From contig JACBWW010000004.1 of assembly GCA_020086605.1 (NCBI GenBank), positions 17,990,526 to 18,054,525 on the forward strand: a stretch of DNA of 64,000 nucleotides, read 5' to 3'. The translations under genes and the position numbers were made by a program. This DNA comes from Lanius collurio (lineage: Eukaryota > Chordata > Aves > Passeriformes > Laniidae). Position 1 is the stretch's first letter; each line of letters opens with the position of its first letter. This document shows positions 24,063-37,042 of this stretch, in pieces. Below the pieces are notes generated by a model. The model saw only the letters and a list, made by a program, of their open reading frames with translations. It searched no databases and was not told the origin of the DNA.

Positions 24063-24430
24063 GGCTGCTGTTTCTGGCTCCCAGGGTCTCTTCAGCTTCC
24101 TTTGTGTTCTTGGTATGCCTGCCTTCTGTCTTGCTTCTCTGCCTCTCCTCTGTCCTCCTCTGTCACCTCTGATATGGCCCTTGGCTCCCTGCTCTCACTC
24201 GTCCCAGAAGCACTCTGTCCTCCTGCCCAGCACTGACACTTTCGCTGCCTCTCCTCTAAGAGTCTCTGCACCTTCCCTTTAGGTCTCAGCCTCCTGTGGT
24301 TTCTCAAAAGCTTGGGGATGTAAGCTGAAAGTCACGTGGCCGGAAACTTTAAGGCAAAGAAGAAAAGTTACAGAAGAAGAAAAAAAATTTTAAAAACCAA
24401 TTAAGAAAAAAAGAACTAGAAGAAAAGCAC
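24063..24430 (-). promoter_or_regulatory. BATF: BATF 5' UTR and proximal promoter
   Basis: Unlike its two neighbours, this promoter is not a CpG island. About 270-280 bases upstream of the start codon sit an E-box CACGTG (24333-24338) and, one base further, an ETS-type CCGGAA (24340-24345), with a TTAAAG on their upstream side. Beyond them is a strongly A-rich (plus strand) tract at 24355-24430. A start site near 24300 would give a 5' UTR of about 240 bases, similar to mammalian BATF. Start site and factors are inferred. Confidence 0.45.
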
Positions 24431-27400
24431 ATCTGGGAAAAATGAGCTTCAAAATAGCCTGAAAAACCCCCGAAAAACACCTTCAGGCAGTTGAAAAACA
24501 ACACGATGGGTTTTCTCTGAGACAAACAGCAGAGATGGAAAGGAAGAAAAGCCCCAGCTCTGGCTGTGAAACTTGGACCTTCAAAGGAGGGCAGTGCGGA
24601 GGAGGTGCCACTGGGAGCCCCAGAAATTCCAGGGACACTGTGTCCTCCCTCCTGTTCAGGCAGGAGGTCAGTCCAGCCCCAGGCAACCTCAGTCACCCCA
24701 ACAGAGCTGAGGAAATTCCCAGGCAGACACACATCTCCCCACAACCCACCCACCCCCTCCTGCCGCCCCCACACCCTTGACGCGGGTCCCGGAGAGGAGA
24801 CGGGTACCCTCAGCAGGTGCCACATAAACACTGCTAGTGCAGGTGGTTCACATGGGCACAACGAAGCACCAGTCCCATTTAATAAGAAAGGCTCAGGGTC
24901 ATAGGATGTTTGGACTGGGTTGGGTGGGACTAGTATTTTCTATAAAGCAAAGCTATTTAGCACTTTAAAACATTTATTAGCATGTCACCACTGACTGCCA
25001 TGGGAATATCAGCCCTGGCAGACAAAGTGCTGTAAACGTAAGAATCCATGGATCAGCCCATGCAGACAGCAGCTAGGAGGAGCTGCTTTGGATCCCCTTC
25101 TTTGTCCCCAGTCTGTGCTCTCTGGAACTATTTGTATCCCTAGTACAAGCCTCAGAAGACTAAAGATCTGCAGTCAGCCCCTAGCACGGCAATGCCTCAG
25201 GGGTACCCTTGGAGTACCCCATGCTAGTGGCTCTGGAGGTGACAATGCAGGAGTAGGAGGTGCCAAAGCAGGGACCATTTGCTTTCTAATCTGCTCATGT
25301 CACCAGATCCAGCAAGATGAGCCAGGGTCACATGCCTGGCTCTGGAGAGCAGGCTCTCCATCCACAGACAGGAGCACACGACTTTGGAGCTGCTAAGTTC
25401 TTGCATGTGCAATAAGGAGCAGATCTAGAAACAGGCATGAACCCATTCACAGTAACCCACTCCTGTGGAAAACAGCAATTCCCAGTTCCCAGTTTACTGA
25501 GTTTTGTTACCTGTGGGTGTTTTGGTTGCATTTCTCCTGCCTCAAGCAGGAACAGCTAGCAAGTCTCAGCAGCAGGGCATAGGCAGGGGCACTTGAGATG
25601 CAGTGGTCATTAGGGCAAGAGTATTGGCAGCTTTGGGGTTGCAGCTGTAATGAAGCACAGAAATACACTTGCAGAGAAGTATGTGCTTGGAACACAGTGC
25701 AGACTTGCATGGGCACTGCTGGCATTTCTTCCCATCCTTGCCAAGCATGGAGCCAACACAGGAGCAAACATGGCCAAAACCAAGAACTGTGTGGGGCTGG
25801 CTGCAGGCTGGGTGGTTCAGGGACATCTCCTGACTTAGCTCCAGTAGCAAAACTAGTCCATTTTGGCCCATTTTCCCCTTTAGAAACATCCTGTGGCACT
25901 GGTGTTCTACCCTGAAGCCCTTTTATCTGAACATTTCACAGTACTGAGTGTATTTTTCCTCCTGGTGGCTATATGGAAATGCTAGGATCCACCACACATT
26001 TTAACATGGCTGCAAGGGTTTGCTCAGCATGACCCACCCCGAGGGACCCAATTTCCGGGAAGTGCAGCCCCCCTGCAGCACGCAGGGCTCTTCTGGTGTA
26101 GCCAGCTCTGGAAATGGAGTAGCTGAAGGCACCGTTGAGGTGGGAGATGTTGAGTTCAGGCCTCCCAAGGCACCGGCCAGCAGCAGAACCCTTGAAGGAT
26201 CCATGAGCTCACTGCATCACTACACTTCCTCTGAACTCTGCAACCCCGTGCAGCACTTCCTTTCCAGGAAGCACACTGCAGGATTCCCACTCTCCCGAGG
26301 AAACCACACTCCTCTGCTGGTGAGCAGGTCTCAGAGACTGCCTGGCCTGTCCTGCTCTGCAGGTTGCTGGATGGAGGGAGCTCCTTCCTCAGAGAAAAAT
26401 ATTCTTGTTCTGTTACTGGACAAATTAGGTGAATTCCTTCCTTTTGTATCTAGCAAGGCCAGTGTCTGGGAGGCAGTTGGGAAGGTGGTGGGGCTGTTGG
26501 CAGAAGGTGGTGAGGGAAGCTGAGTGTCCTGGCAGGAGCTGGACATTTAGTGCAAAACTGTCCAGAATGTGGCTATGGCAAAGACTGTTCTTAGATCCAC
26601 AGGAGGGAAGTTTTGAGCACATCTTGGTTTGCCCAGAGCTGGGTTTTTATTAACAGCTGATGAACACACCTCAGGAGAGAGCAATAACATGGGAGAGAGT
26701 TTGGACAACTGGCTTTTCTGAGCAGGACTAAGAGAGAATCCCTTTTCCTGCCTTGTCCAAACACACTCTTTGCCTTTGAACTGGCCATGCTGTTAATGAA
26801 TTCCTGCTACTTATGAGCAAATAAGTGTCTGTAAGTGAGACAAGTGTATCTTGGTGGGAAGATGGGCAGAACTTTCACAATGCTTCTCTGGGCTGGGCTG
26901 GACCCATGTTGTCTCCTCACAGGCAGTGAGAGCCCCCTGCCATTTCTCTGGTCAGAGACATGATCCCTCAACACAGAGCAGCAGAAACCACCAGTATGGC
27001 TCCACCAGCATCTGCTCACAGCTCTGTGGGAACTGCCCTGGGCACCTGCTGCAGACACAACATGGGGAGTTGATTTCCTGCTGCTCCTGCCCAGACTCCC
27101 CACTACTTATGAGGGGGATCTTCAGGAGCCTAATCTCTGTGCTCGACTTAGGTGACTAAATTTACACTGTCAATAACATCCCCTGACTTTCTCCCTGGGA
27201 TCATTTAGTTTCCTTTGATCTTAATCACAGGAGCTGTGAAATCATCATCAGTGGCACTGGGAAAACTCACCAGTGCTTGGCTATGGCAGGCAATGCTGAA
27301 GGGAGTCTGGTTCTCCCAGGACACAGTGGCTACAGGGACTCTGGAGCCTGGGCTTAATGCGATCTTGGCTGTGAAGAAATGGTTTAAAAGCAGCAAGATG

Positions 27401-27674
27401 CAGTTCAGCACGAACAAATGCAAATGCAAAGCAAAGCAAGCTGTAGGTAGAAGATCTGGGGAGTAACCAATTGGGCAGCAGAATAGCAGGGAAAAATCCG
27501 GGGGTTGCAGAGCATTGAAAACTGAAGCTTTGCCAGCGGGGTTCTGCGGCAAGGCAGAGGAGACGACTGCCTTGTGCTGCCTGTGCAGGGCCAGGACCCT
27601 TTCAGAGTCCCAGGCCAAGAAGTGACAGTAGTCTGGAAGAAAAACAATACAAAGGATAAACACACAGAAATATT

Positions 27675-27930
27675 GCATTAAGAGAAAGGAGTGAAGAAAT
27701 TTTGCCCATTTAGCCTAGAAAAGAGAAGTTTTGGGGGTGGGAAGTGGGTGGTGAGCAAGGAACAGTCTTTCATATGTTGTAATGGAAAGGGTGGTCAGCT
27801 GCTGTCTGTGCAGCCAAAGAAGGGTAAGAAGCAACAGGCTCCAACTGTGGCACAAAAGATGGAGGTCTGATATTCAAAGCAAGATGAAGTTAGGAAGACC
27901 TTGGAAAGGCCAATTCAGGAAAGTTATTCA
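27675..27930 (+). mobile_element. Decayed CR1 LINE fragment, plus orientation
   Basis: The segment starting near tttagcctagaaaagagaag follows the CR1 3'-region order: the AGCCTGGAGAAGAGGAGGCT-like start, then further on a CTCCAACTGTG..AGATGGAGGTCTGATATT block. It is strongly diverged and shorter than consensus. The assignment comes from remembered CR1 consensus features, not a search. Confidence 0.5.
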
Positions 27931-30900
27931 AGCCCCTTTATATGAAATGACTGGGGAGAAACCTCTCTCAAAAGAAGTCCATGTTGAATCCTGCGTCTGT
28001 GGGATGGATTATGTTATGAGTTATGTTCCCAGGGTTTCAGTAAGGGAAAAAAAATTAAATAAAAGCTACTAGGATCAGTTCCTCAGAACCAAGAGAGCAT
28101 ATCAGGTATGTTTCAGCCAGGACCTTTGCTTCAAAACCTCTTTCCCCATGTCCCACCTGTGCAACCATCTTCCTCAACAGAGGTGGGTCCTGGAGTTTCC
28201 TTGTAAACCTGCTGCTCCAGAGCTCTTTCCTGCAGCAGGCTTATGACAGCAACATCCAAAACTGCATCTCACCCCATCCATCTCACTCATCTTGTTTGCA
28301 CAGCCATTCAGTGCATAGTGCTATTTAAAAATCCAGCCTAGAGCAGTTACCAACTTCAGCCTCCTGTAAACCACCAAGGTTGTTTCTGCTTCACATGTAG
28401 CATTTTATGCAAATAATTTCTTACAATATTGGACAATTGCAACAACTTGCTTATAATTCCCCACATAAGTTTGAAGACTTTTGCATAGAAATCAGTGCTG
28501 AATTGAGATATTAAGCAAATGGCTGTGTTGAACAAAGTACCTGCTCTCTACCAGATGCTTTTGCTGCGTCCCACTCTGCCAGCACATGTTGTCCTGTCTG
28601 TGACGTGTGCAGATTCCCCAGTCTCTGTCACCAGGGCTATTTCATCTTGACTGAGCTCAGTGTGAGAGTGAGGTTGTGCCAGGAGAGCTGAAGAACAGTC
28701 CCACCAAATTCATCCCACTTGGTGCAGAGCAAATACCAGCACTTTCAGTCCTTACTCAGTGCAACCAGCCAATGTACAGGAAACAGGTACTTTACACACC
28801 AAATGTCTGATAAATAACAAGGGCTGTAAGTCAAGCACTCAAAATCATGGAAATCCTGTAACTGAATCCCTACAGCATACTGCATTTACACCCTCATGCT
28901 ATGTAACATGCTGTGCTCTGTAGCTGCATGATCCACTAGGGTTTATTCCCTGGGATGGCTGTGTTACCTTCATCTTGTCCTGCAGTCAGCCTGCTCCAAT
29001 ATCCTGCTTTTCCATTTCTTCACGGACTCTTTCTAATGCTCATCACTTCAGCACTGGATGAGTGTTGCAGGGTTATTAATGAAGCTGTCTTCTCAGCCAC
29101 CTTTTCAGGTCCAAAGTAGGGGATGAGAGGATGGAGTTATACCTATTCAACAGGAGCAAAATAAGAGACAAAAATAAATTTGGGTCAAAAGTACTCATTT
29201 ATTTGGATACACATTTTGAACCAACTAGGATCTAAATTTTTCAGTGATTTTTGCACAATATAGCACTTAATTTAGCCAAACCCCATATTCTGATGTCTGT
29301 GACTGCATCTGCAAACCTTTAGCACTTCTGTAAAGCAGCTCTGGGAAATGAGGAAGACGTGGCTGCTCCTTTGAAAGCTCTTGCTTATGTGGCTCACCGA
29401 CTCACAGAGTAACTTTGAGGCAGGAGTAGACACAGACCCAGCTCTCCAGGGAGGCATCAGCTGTCTACCCAGGAGAACGTCCTTTCTTCACCAACTTGAT
29501 TGGAGCTTCCTCACCCTGCTAAGAAAGCAGGCAGCCTAGCTGTCCAGCCTATTGCTCCCTCCAGCCAAGGTCTAGCCTGGGTGCTGAAGAGGTGGCAATC
29601 CAGGGCAAACTGCAGGAAATTATATGCACAAAACAGGTAAGCTAGGCTGCCTAGGCAAACCCATTTCTGGCAATTTCTACATCTTTGGTACTTGGCTTTG
29701 CCACTTTTATGTGGGTTTTTTTGAATGTCATTAGTAATGCATTTTTTGTGTCCATATTTTAAAAGAAGGAAACTGTAGGAAGAAAACGCCGTATGTGCTA
29801 GCTTTCCAGATATGGACATCGAGCTCCAGGTAGATGGGGTCCATCTGACCTCACTGGAGAGGAAGAGCAAGCTTGGCTAGAGCTCCCAGCTGAAGGGTTG
29901 ACAGGAGGTTGGCAGGGTCAGACGTCCTGCACATACGGGAGTTTCAGTCTCAAGACACAGATTATGAGAGTTCACATATTATTAAAAGTATTTTGAAGGG
30001 ATTAACCACATTCTCCTTCCCCTGTCCTGTACAGATCAACTGGTTGTGTCTTTAGTTGATCAACCTCTAATCTGTTCCTGGCAAAGACTTAGCAGCTCAT
30101 GAGCAAGTACTCAGATGTACACTCACAAGAGTCTCCAGGTCAGCAGATCCCAAACCCTGGTAGAGTACATCCATTCAAGGCCAAACTTTCTCTCACTGCT
30201 GTCTTCACAGGCTTTGTCTACCTGCTGGGATCAATTAAAAATGGACCAGATCACCCGGCCATGCTTGGGACACTGAAAATGTTCAGCTATCAGACGCCCC
30301 CCAGTCAACAGGGTGTCTTTGCTTCCGCTGCCTGGGCTGAGCCCACCAGTTGAACTATCCAAGCGCATGGACGGGGTGTGCAGATGTTGTCTGACGGTTT
30401 GACTCATCTCGGTGGTAGTCTCGTTCGGTGATGACGGGGAAGGCCCAAAGAGGAAGGGCAGTGACCCGTTTAACCAGAAGGGCTGATCCACCCAGGGGTA
30501 GACTTACTGGTGATGGCAAGGGGCCATGGCCCCAGCTTCCTTCGTGCTTTCCAGTGTGTGCATTTCCAGGCCATACAAGAGCAGGAGAGGCACATGTGGC
30601 TGTTCAGCCTGACCATGGTGGCAACAGGACTCAACCTTGGGCCTCTGCTACTGCTGCAGTGAATCCAACTGCAACAACCAAGCAGCAAAAGTTGTGCTCC
30701 CAGGGGATGAACAATGCATGATGGAGGATCTGATGTTCACAGGGCATTGGTTGAAGCCATGATCTATGGCATGGGGGTGGATGGTGAATGCGTCACTTGT
30801 CTCTTAAATTATTGTGTATTATGTTGCTGCTTCATGCCTCCATTCAGAGGAAACTGTTCTTCAATACCACGCATCACCACAAAACATGTTCAGGACTCAC

Positions 30901-32990
30901 AAGGATTGAGTACAGCTTATTTAGGGCATGTTCTTGCAGACAGACTCTTGAGACACCCACCTCAGCAGGAGATAGCTGTGAACAACACTCATGCTAGTAC
31001 TGTACTTCCACCCCAATGGGATCTGCTTCACTTTTGGATTATGGGGGTGTGTACACTGGTTTTCCCTTCTCTCTACCACATTTGGCGGGAACAAGAGCTC
31101 CCCAAATCCTTCAGCTCATGCAGCATGGTTGGAGGAGGTGTTCAGCACAAGCAGCTGCGCTGACGGGCTCACATGCAGTGAGCTTGTGCCCAGGCGTGTG
31201 TGGTGCTTGTACAAGTGGTGCTGGAGCCCAGCACGTAGGAGGCAGCATGGGGGAGGACAGGCAGCGTGGGGCAGAGTGGCTGTGAAGGAGAGGACAGGGG
31301 AGCTGTGCAGGAGGTACACTCAGTGCCTGTGCAGTGAATGGCAGAGCCATACTGGCAGAGTTACCAAAACACACAAACGGGCATAAGCCCCATCAGCCTG
31401 GACAGTGCACTGGCACGAGCTGTCACACCCTGGCACACACCGCTCTCACCTTGCTGCCAGCTCTCTGGAGACAACACAGTGTCCCAGAGCAGGCTGCTGG
31501 AGGAGGCAGCAGCAGGGCTGAGCCCCTGACCCAAACCTGGTCCATCCCCCAGAGCCCCCAGCCAGGGCTCTTCAATGCCTTTTTGAGAAAAACACAAGGA
31601 AGGAGGCCCATGGTCCAACACCCAAACACCAAGGGAGGACTTGCTTGGTGCTGGCTGTTCCAGAGGGCTTGTAAAGTCCCACAAGTTTCCCCAGGGGGCT
31701 GGGAGCAGCAGATGGAGGGAGAGAAAGGGAGCAGTTTCAGATGATCCTCAATCCTATGCTTTCCACCCTTGGATTTTGGTACTCTGACAAGAGAGAGGCG
31801 ATCTGTAATCAGCCTCTTGGGACATGGCTGCTTTTCCTACTGCTTTGTCTGTGGCTGCCAAAACCAGTGCCCAGACACAGGTGACTTGCAGCCTCCCATG
31901 GCATCTCATCCCTGATGGTGCTTTGGAGGTGGGACAAGGGAGAAGTGCTACACCCTAAGCCATGCCAGTAGTGATGGTGCAAGGCCCTGACTTGAAGACT
32001 TGGTCCTCCTGGTGTCACTAATAGCGCCAAAATTGGTTTCAAAGAAGGGATGGAAAAAAAGAAACTCCTTGTCACCATTCTTTAACCAAACCCCAAAGCA
32101 GATGTTCAAGAGTCATGCCATCTTTCATCTTATTTATGCCAAACTTTTTTACTTCAGTTTTAGGTATCCCTGTTTTTTATATCAATACCTGTTTCTTTGT
32201 GAGTCCTAAGAAACTGCTGGCCAGCAGGGCATCTTGTCCACCTGCACAAACCTGTTTGCTGGCTCTGTGAGAAGTGTGTCAGTTTACCAGTGTGAAATGA
32301 GTTGTCTTTCTATTTCTTTGAACATCTTGTGAGGGGGTGAGCAGAGGAACATACTTATCTCTAAGCCAGGAATTGCTCTGCACATCTCTATCACGTGACA
32401 TTTCACTGGTTTCCACTCTAAACTAGTGGGACTTTTAGTCCCTACATAGGGAAATTTTCCTGCAGCCCTAATTTAGGTCAGCACCCATCTTTGCATGTCT
32501 CCTGACTTCACAGCAGGGAAGACAGAAGCAAACACAGCAGCCTGGGGAAGCTTCCCCCCATCTACTATGACATTATAGTTATAAAGGATAGATGTGCTCT
32601 TCTTAATCCCATTCCTCATGCAGCCTTCCTTCTTTCCCCATTGCTGCAGTGAGAGGGACCTATCAGCTAGCTCTATCTTGAATTTGGAGCACAGCCTTGA
32701 GCCCTTTGGCACTCTCATCTAAACCTCCCAGGTGTCAGCTGGCACTTGGGCACACTCCAGAGCATGGCTGGGAGAAATGCTGAGGTGCTGCTACCCCAGC
32801 ATGTGAACTCAGCTGCCGAGCAGCGCAGGACCTTGCAGCCACAGCAGACGGTTGCTATCAGGTGAAGAAATGTGCTGCTCCAAAGCCCTGCCTCTGGTGG
32901 TGAATTAGCTTGTCCACTGCTTAATTTTGTGGTAAGCTTGCCTCTTTATGTCTTGGAATATCATAAACCATTTACAAACAGCCTAAATAT

Positions 32991-33333
32991 TGTTAGACTG
33001 TGCAGCTCCACTTAAGCCAGTGTTAGTGACAGCTACAGAAGCAGAAGTTGAGAAGAGAAATATAGCTCAAACCTCCTTTATGATATTAAGTCATTTATTC
33101 CCTCTGTCCTGGGGGGGACAGAGCACCCGACCTGGGCAGAGCTGGCGAGGTAAGAGAGCGGGGCTTTGTGTCCTGCTGGTTTTATCACAGACAGGGGAGA
33201 AAGGGGATACCAGGGGCGGAGCTGGGATAAACAACCAACCAGATCAGAGCCCGGGCTGCTTGAACATCAGACAGATCCGACTCAGTCACATTGCAGGGAC
33301 CCGGCCGGGGGGGGCCCAGGGGGGTCCACCACA
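32991..33333 (-). mobile_element. Compact solo LTR of an endogenous retrovirus, minus orientation
   Basis: About 343 bp that reads as an LTR on the minus strand: it begins TGTGGTGG (33333) and ends TAACA (32991). A GATAAAA TATA-like box (plus-strand ttttatc, 33180-33186) lies about 85 bases before an AATAAA signal (plus-strand tttatt, 33094-33099). The U3 is much richer in G+C and CpG than the flanks, including a long C/G-rich block at 33300-33326. The flanking tetramers atat (left) and atac (right) could be a decayed target duplication. No internal viral sequence is attached. The retroviral identity is inferred from signal order and composition. Confidence 0.55.
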
Positions 33334-36300
33334 ATACCTGCCCGAATGAGGCTCCATGTCACGCAGGGTACACTGGCAGCTTGCTTTGCTCCTGAACTTG
33401 TGCACATGATCCAGTGACCTGCAGGTATTTAACAGACAGTGGAACAGTGCCTGCATCCACTTTGCAGACACGGAGAACACCTTGTACCTGCAGCTGAGGG
33501 AGTTAGTTTGGATCAGTGAGTTTGGCTTTGCCAGCCTGTTTCACTGGCTGCATGGAGTGCCATCATGCTGCCCAGCCATAGAGCAGTGCCAGCATGCACC
33601 AGCACATGACTACCTTAGCCACTCATCCATTATCTGCTGGCTGGAGCTAGAGAGTGATTCAGGTCACTGCCTCCATGGAAAGTCTGCACAGAAGAAAAGG
33701 GATGCGTCACTCGGCAAACACCTGCATAATGCAGTAGTGCCTCTGCCTGGCACCCACAGGGTTTGCCTCTGTCACAGAAGTCTGTAGCCCATGTACTGAG
33801 AGGCACCTGCTGATACCTACACGTTGTCTTTAGTGCAAAACCCCTCCTGCTGCTTGCCTGGTCACCAAGTGTTTAGCATTACCTTGAGATGAGTTGTCAG
33901 TAGCCATTTTTTCCTCAACCAGAAACAGGTTAGCCTGCTAGTGGCTCCACTGGATTTGGGAGCCCGCAGGCCTGCAGCACAGCCTTGCTGCCCAGGTCTT
34001 TCTGACAACCCCATGACATTTCAGCACAAGCAGGTGTCCAGCAAATCCAGCCAGCCCAGATGATGCTGCTGGAATTAGGACCATGGCAAAGCAGAGGCAG
34101 GAACTGCAGTGTCAGGAGTCAGGACTTCCCCTGACGGTGTCACAGATGACAACTCAGCATGTTCATTCTGCAGAAACTAGATAACATCAGCACAAGGTGG
34201 TGGTTACTGGCAAACGATCCTGTTCCTGAAGCCTCATCTGAGACGTGACAGGCTGCAGTGAAACCTCATTGACAAACAGACCCAAACTCTGCTTTTGCTG
34301 AAACCCATGTGGGCTTCTGGAAGCAGCTTCATGCTGGTATCTCCTAGGAGCCAGGGCTAGAAAAGTGCATCACCTTGCTAACACAGGGCCTTTTTGTCTA
34401 GATGAGTCTCTTGAACTAGACAGAGATGCAGAGCTGTCAGTCTTACCCACAGTGATCCACCTCCTGCCTTCACCACCAAATTAGCCCATCACTTTAGCTA
34501 ATTAGGAATAACTTCTTGCTCACCCTGACAGACAAAACCAAAGACTTATTTATTAAGCTCTCTCACCCCACAATCCCACACTGCATCTTCAGCCCAAACT
34601 CAGCCCCAGGTGATGCACGGGCTAAAAAGCCTGGTTCTGACCTTTGTGAGCTGCTCGGTGTCTCCCTGCCAGCCTCAGCTCCATCTCCTTTACCACCTTC
34701 TCCCCACATGTGTGGTGAGGAGCTGAAATGTGCCTGTGCTTGGCAGGAGACCCAGCTCTGTGCAGGCAGAGCCACTGAGGCTGTCACAAGTGCTGAGGCT
34801 TGGGGAAGCATCACAGGCACTGGCTGTGCCTGGAATTACAGCTCAGTTGCAGTGGAGGAGTCTGCCCGAGCTGAGAGGTGCTCCCAGGCTTCTGATCCTG
34901 AGGATTCAGATGCAGAGAAAAGGCAAACTCCAGCCATGATGTCATGGGTGCCAGCCCTTCCTGACCAGCAAGACCTCCTACCTGTAGGGAAAGATCTTTT
35001 CCTCAAATGGAAGATGTTGGTGGCAGAGCTGCTGACAGCAAGCTCCCTGCCCATGGGGCTGGCTACACCTCTGACAGCAGCTGCCCTGCCTTCATCACCC
35101 ACTTGGGAAATCACCCTGGTCACCCCACCAGCCACATGGGGTGGGGAGGCTCATGCCCCTAACCAGGGACAAGTGACCTGTCCTGCTCTGCCCACAGAGC
35201 AGTTTCCCAAGCCCATCAGGAGCAGGATGCCTCCACACAAGCATGGGATGCACATGGATCCATTCCCTCAGCTTGTGCCCACCTCTCACCCTCCTGCCCC
35301 CATGCTTCACTCGCCAGCAACCAGTGATCACAAATAAGCAAAAAGTGTGCAAAGCCACTGGGAGCCGGGTGATGCTTCCAGGCTTAGGTAAGCAGCAGTT
35401 GGTTTTCCTCATTTCTCTGTGAGCATCCTGGCAGCATAGTTTTCCCTGGCTCCAGTCCTGCACCCAGCCATGGGCCATGATGGTGCCAGTACTGCTCAGC
35501 AAAGTCTGGCACCCATGGTAATTAAAGCAGTTTCCGTGACTCTTGGTAAATATCAAGGCTGGGGATTTTTGGGGCTTGTTTTCCAGCAAGTTGAGTAGAA
35601 GAACCAATAAGGACAAAGACAAATGAATACCTGTTGCCCTTGGCTCAAAATGAAACAAGAGAGGTCACTGGCAAACGTTAGTTAATATCACTTACCGCAG
35701 TATTACGGAGTTGCCCTCAGCCCCTTACAAGAAGGGCAGAGGAGGCAATTTTCCATAGACAAAGTGAGAACAATACTGTGAAAGCTGCAAAGTAATGACC
35801 TCCAGCATCCTCTGCCCATGACCAGCTGCAAACCAAGGGAGGGAGGGGCTGGATGCCCCGTTACGAGGACTGCACACATTGCTTACAAGGGGATGGGGCA
35901 GTGGGCTGAGAGAGGACAAGGAGGAAAGGAGGAGGGCCACAGTGAAGCTTTGGGAGAATGATGGCCTGCTCAACCTCTTTGGGATGAGCTGATTGCAGGA
36001 GAGAGGGGTGAGGAGCTGGCAAGACACTTCTGGGGAAACCAAGTTCTTGCTGTCCATGGGTCCTGACACTTGCCAGGGGTTCAGCAAGAAAAAGAGGGTC
36101 AGGCATGCAGTGTGGAGCACTCACAGCAAACTACTGTAGCTGGACTCCCAGCCCACTACCCCTGCACTGCCTCAGGCTTGGTGATTTTGGGCAAAGTGGC
36201 ACCTACCTTTCCTCAGGAGTGAAGAGGAAAGGGTGGCTTTGCAGAGGGAACTGGGGTAGTCTCTGAAGGATACCGGAGAGCTGTTACAAGCACCTAAACA

Positions 36301-36631
36301 ATGGAAAAGTAACACAGCTCATCTGCCTGGCATTCAGGAAAAATATGGCATCACATTACTCTGGGGAGAGCTCTGGCCTGTCCTAGTGAGTGTGAGAAGG
36401 AGCACGAGAGTTATGACCTGAATGTGGATCTCACAAAACAGAAGATGGACTTGTCCTGGAGGACGTTGCTGTCACCCTGGAAATTCCTGCTGGTGGTCCT
36501 GGTTGTTGAGCAAACTCAGGCATCTCAGAAGCAGAGAGACCTGCAAGTGAAATGGCTGGGAAGCACCAGTGTTGCCAAGTGGGCTCATATGTTTAACAAG
36601 AACTATCTGACGCCATGGGATGGCACCATGA

Positions 36632-37042
36632 ACCATAGAATGACAGAAAGGTTTGAATTGAACGAGGTCGTTAAAGGTCATATAGTTTCCAGTCCCTGCC
36701 ATGCACAGGGACTCCTTCCACTAGACCAGGTTGCTCAGAGCCCTATCCAACCTGGCCACGAAGACTTCCAGGGATGGGGCATTCATCACTTCCCTGGACC
36801 TGTTCCAGTGCCTCATCCTCCTCATTTTAAAAAGTTTTTATATACAAACCAAATCCTCTTTCAGTTTAAAACTGTTGCTCCTTGTCCTATCACCACAATC
36901 CCTGGTAAAATGTCCCTCTCCATCTTACAGACCTTTAGGTACTGGAAAGGTGCTCCGAGGCCCCCCCAGAACCTCCTCTTCTCCCGACTGAACAGCCCCA
37001 GCTCTCCCTGCCTTTCCTCACAGGAGAGATGCTCCAGACCCC
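36632..37042 (-). mobile_element. CR1 LINE 3' fragment, minus orientation
   Basis: Reads as the reverse complement of an avian CR1 3' end, with recognisable blocks in order: a CATAGAATGACAGAA terminus, ACTAGACCAGGTTGCTCAGAGCC, CCAGGGATGGGGCATTCATC, TGTTCCAGTGCCTCATC, and CTGAACAGCCCCAGCTCTCC, then GAGAGATGCTCCAG, where it is 5'-truncated. It directly abuts the CpG island that begins at about 37043. Confidence 0.92.

Noticed and set aside
24893..24950. Possible tiny CR1 3' end (CATAGGATGTTTGGACTGGG)
   Set aside because: It resembles the CR1 terminus for only about 35 bases, too short and diverged to call.
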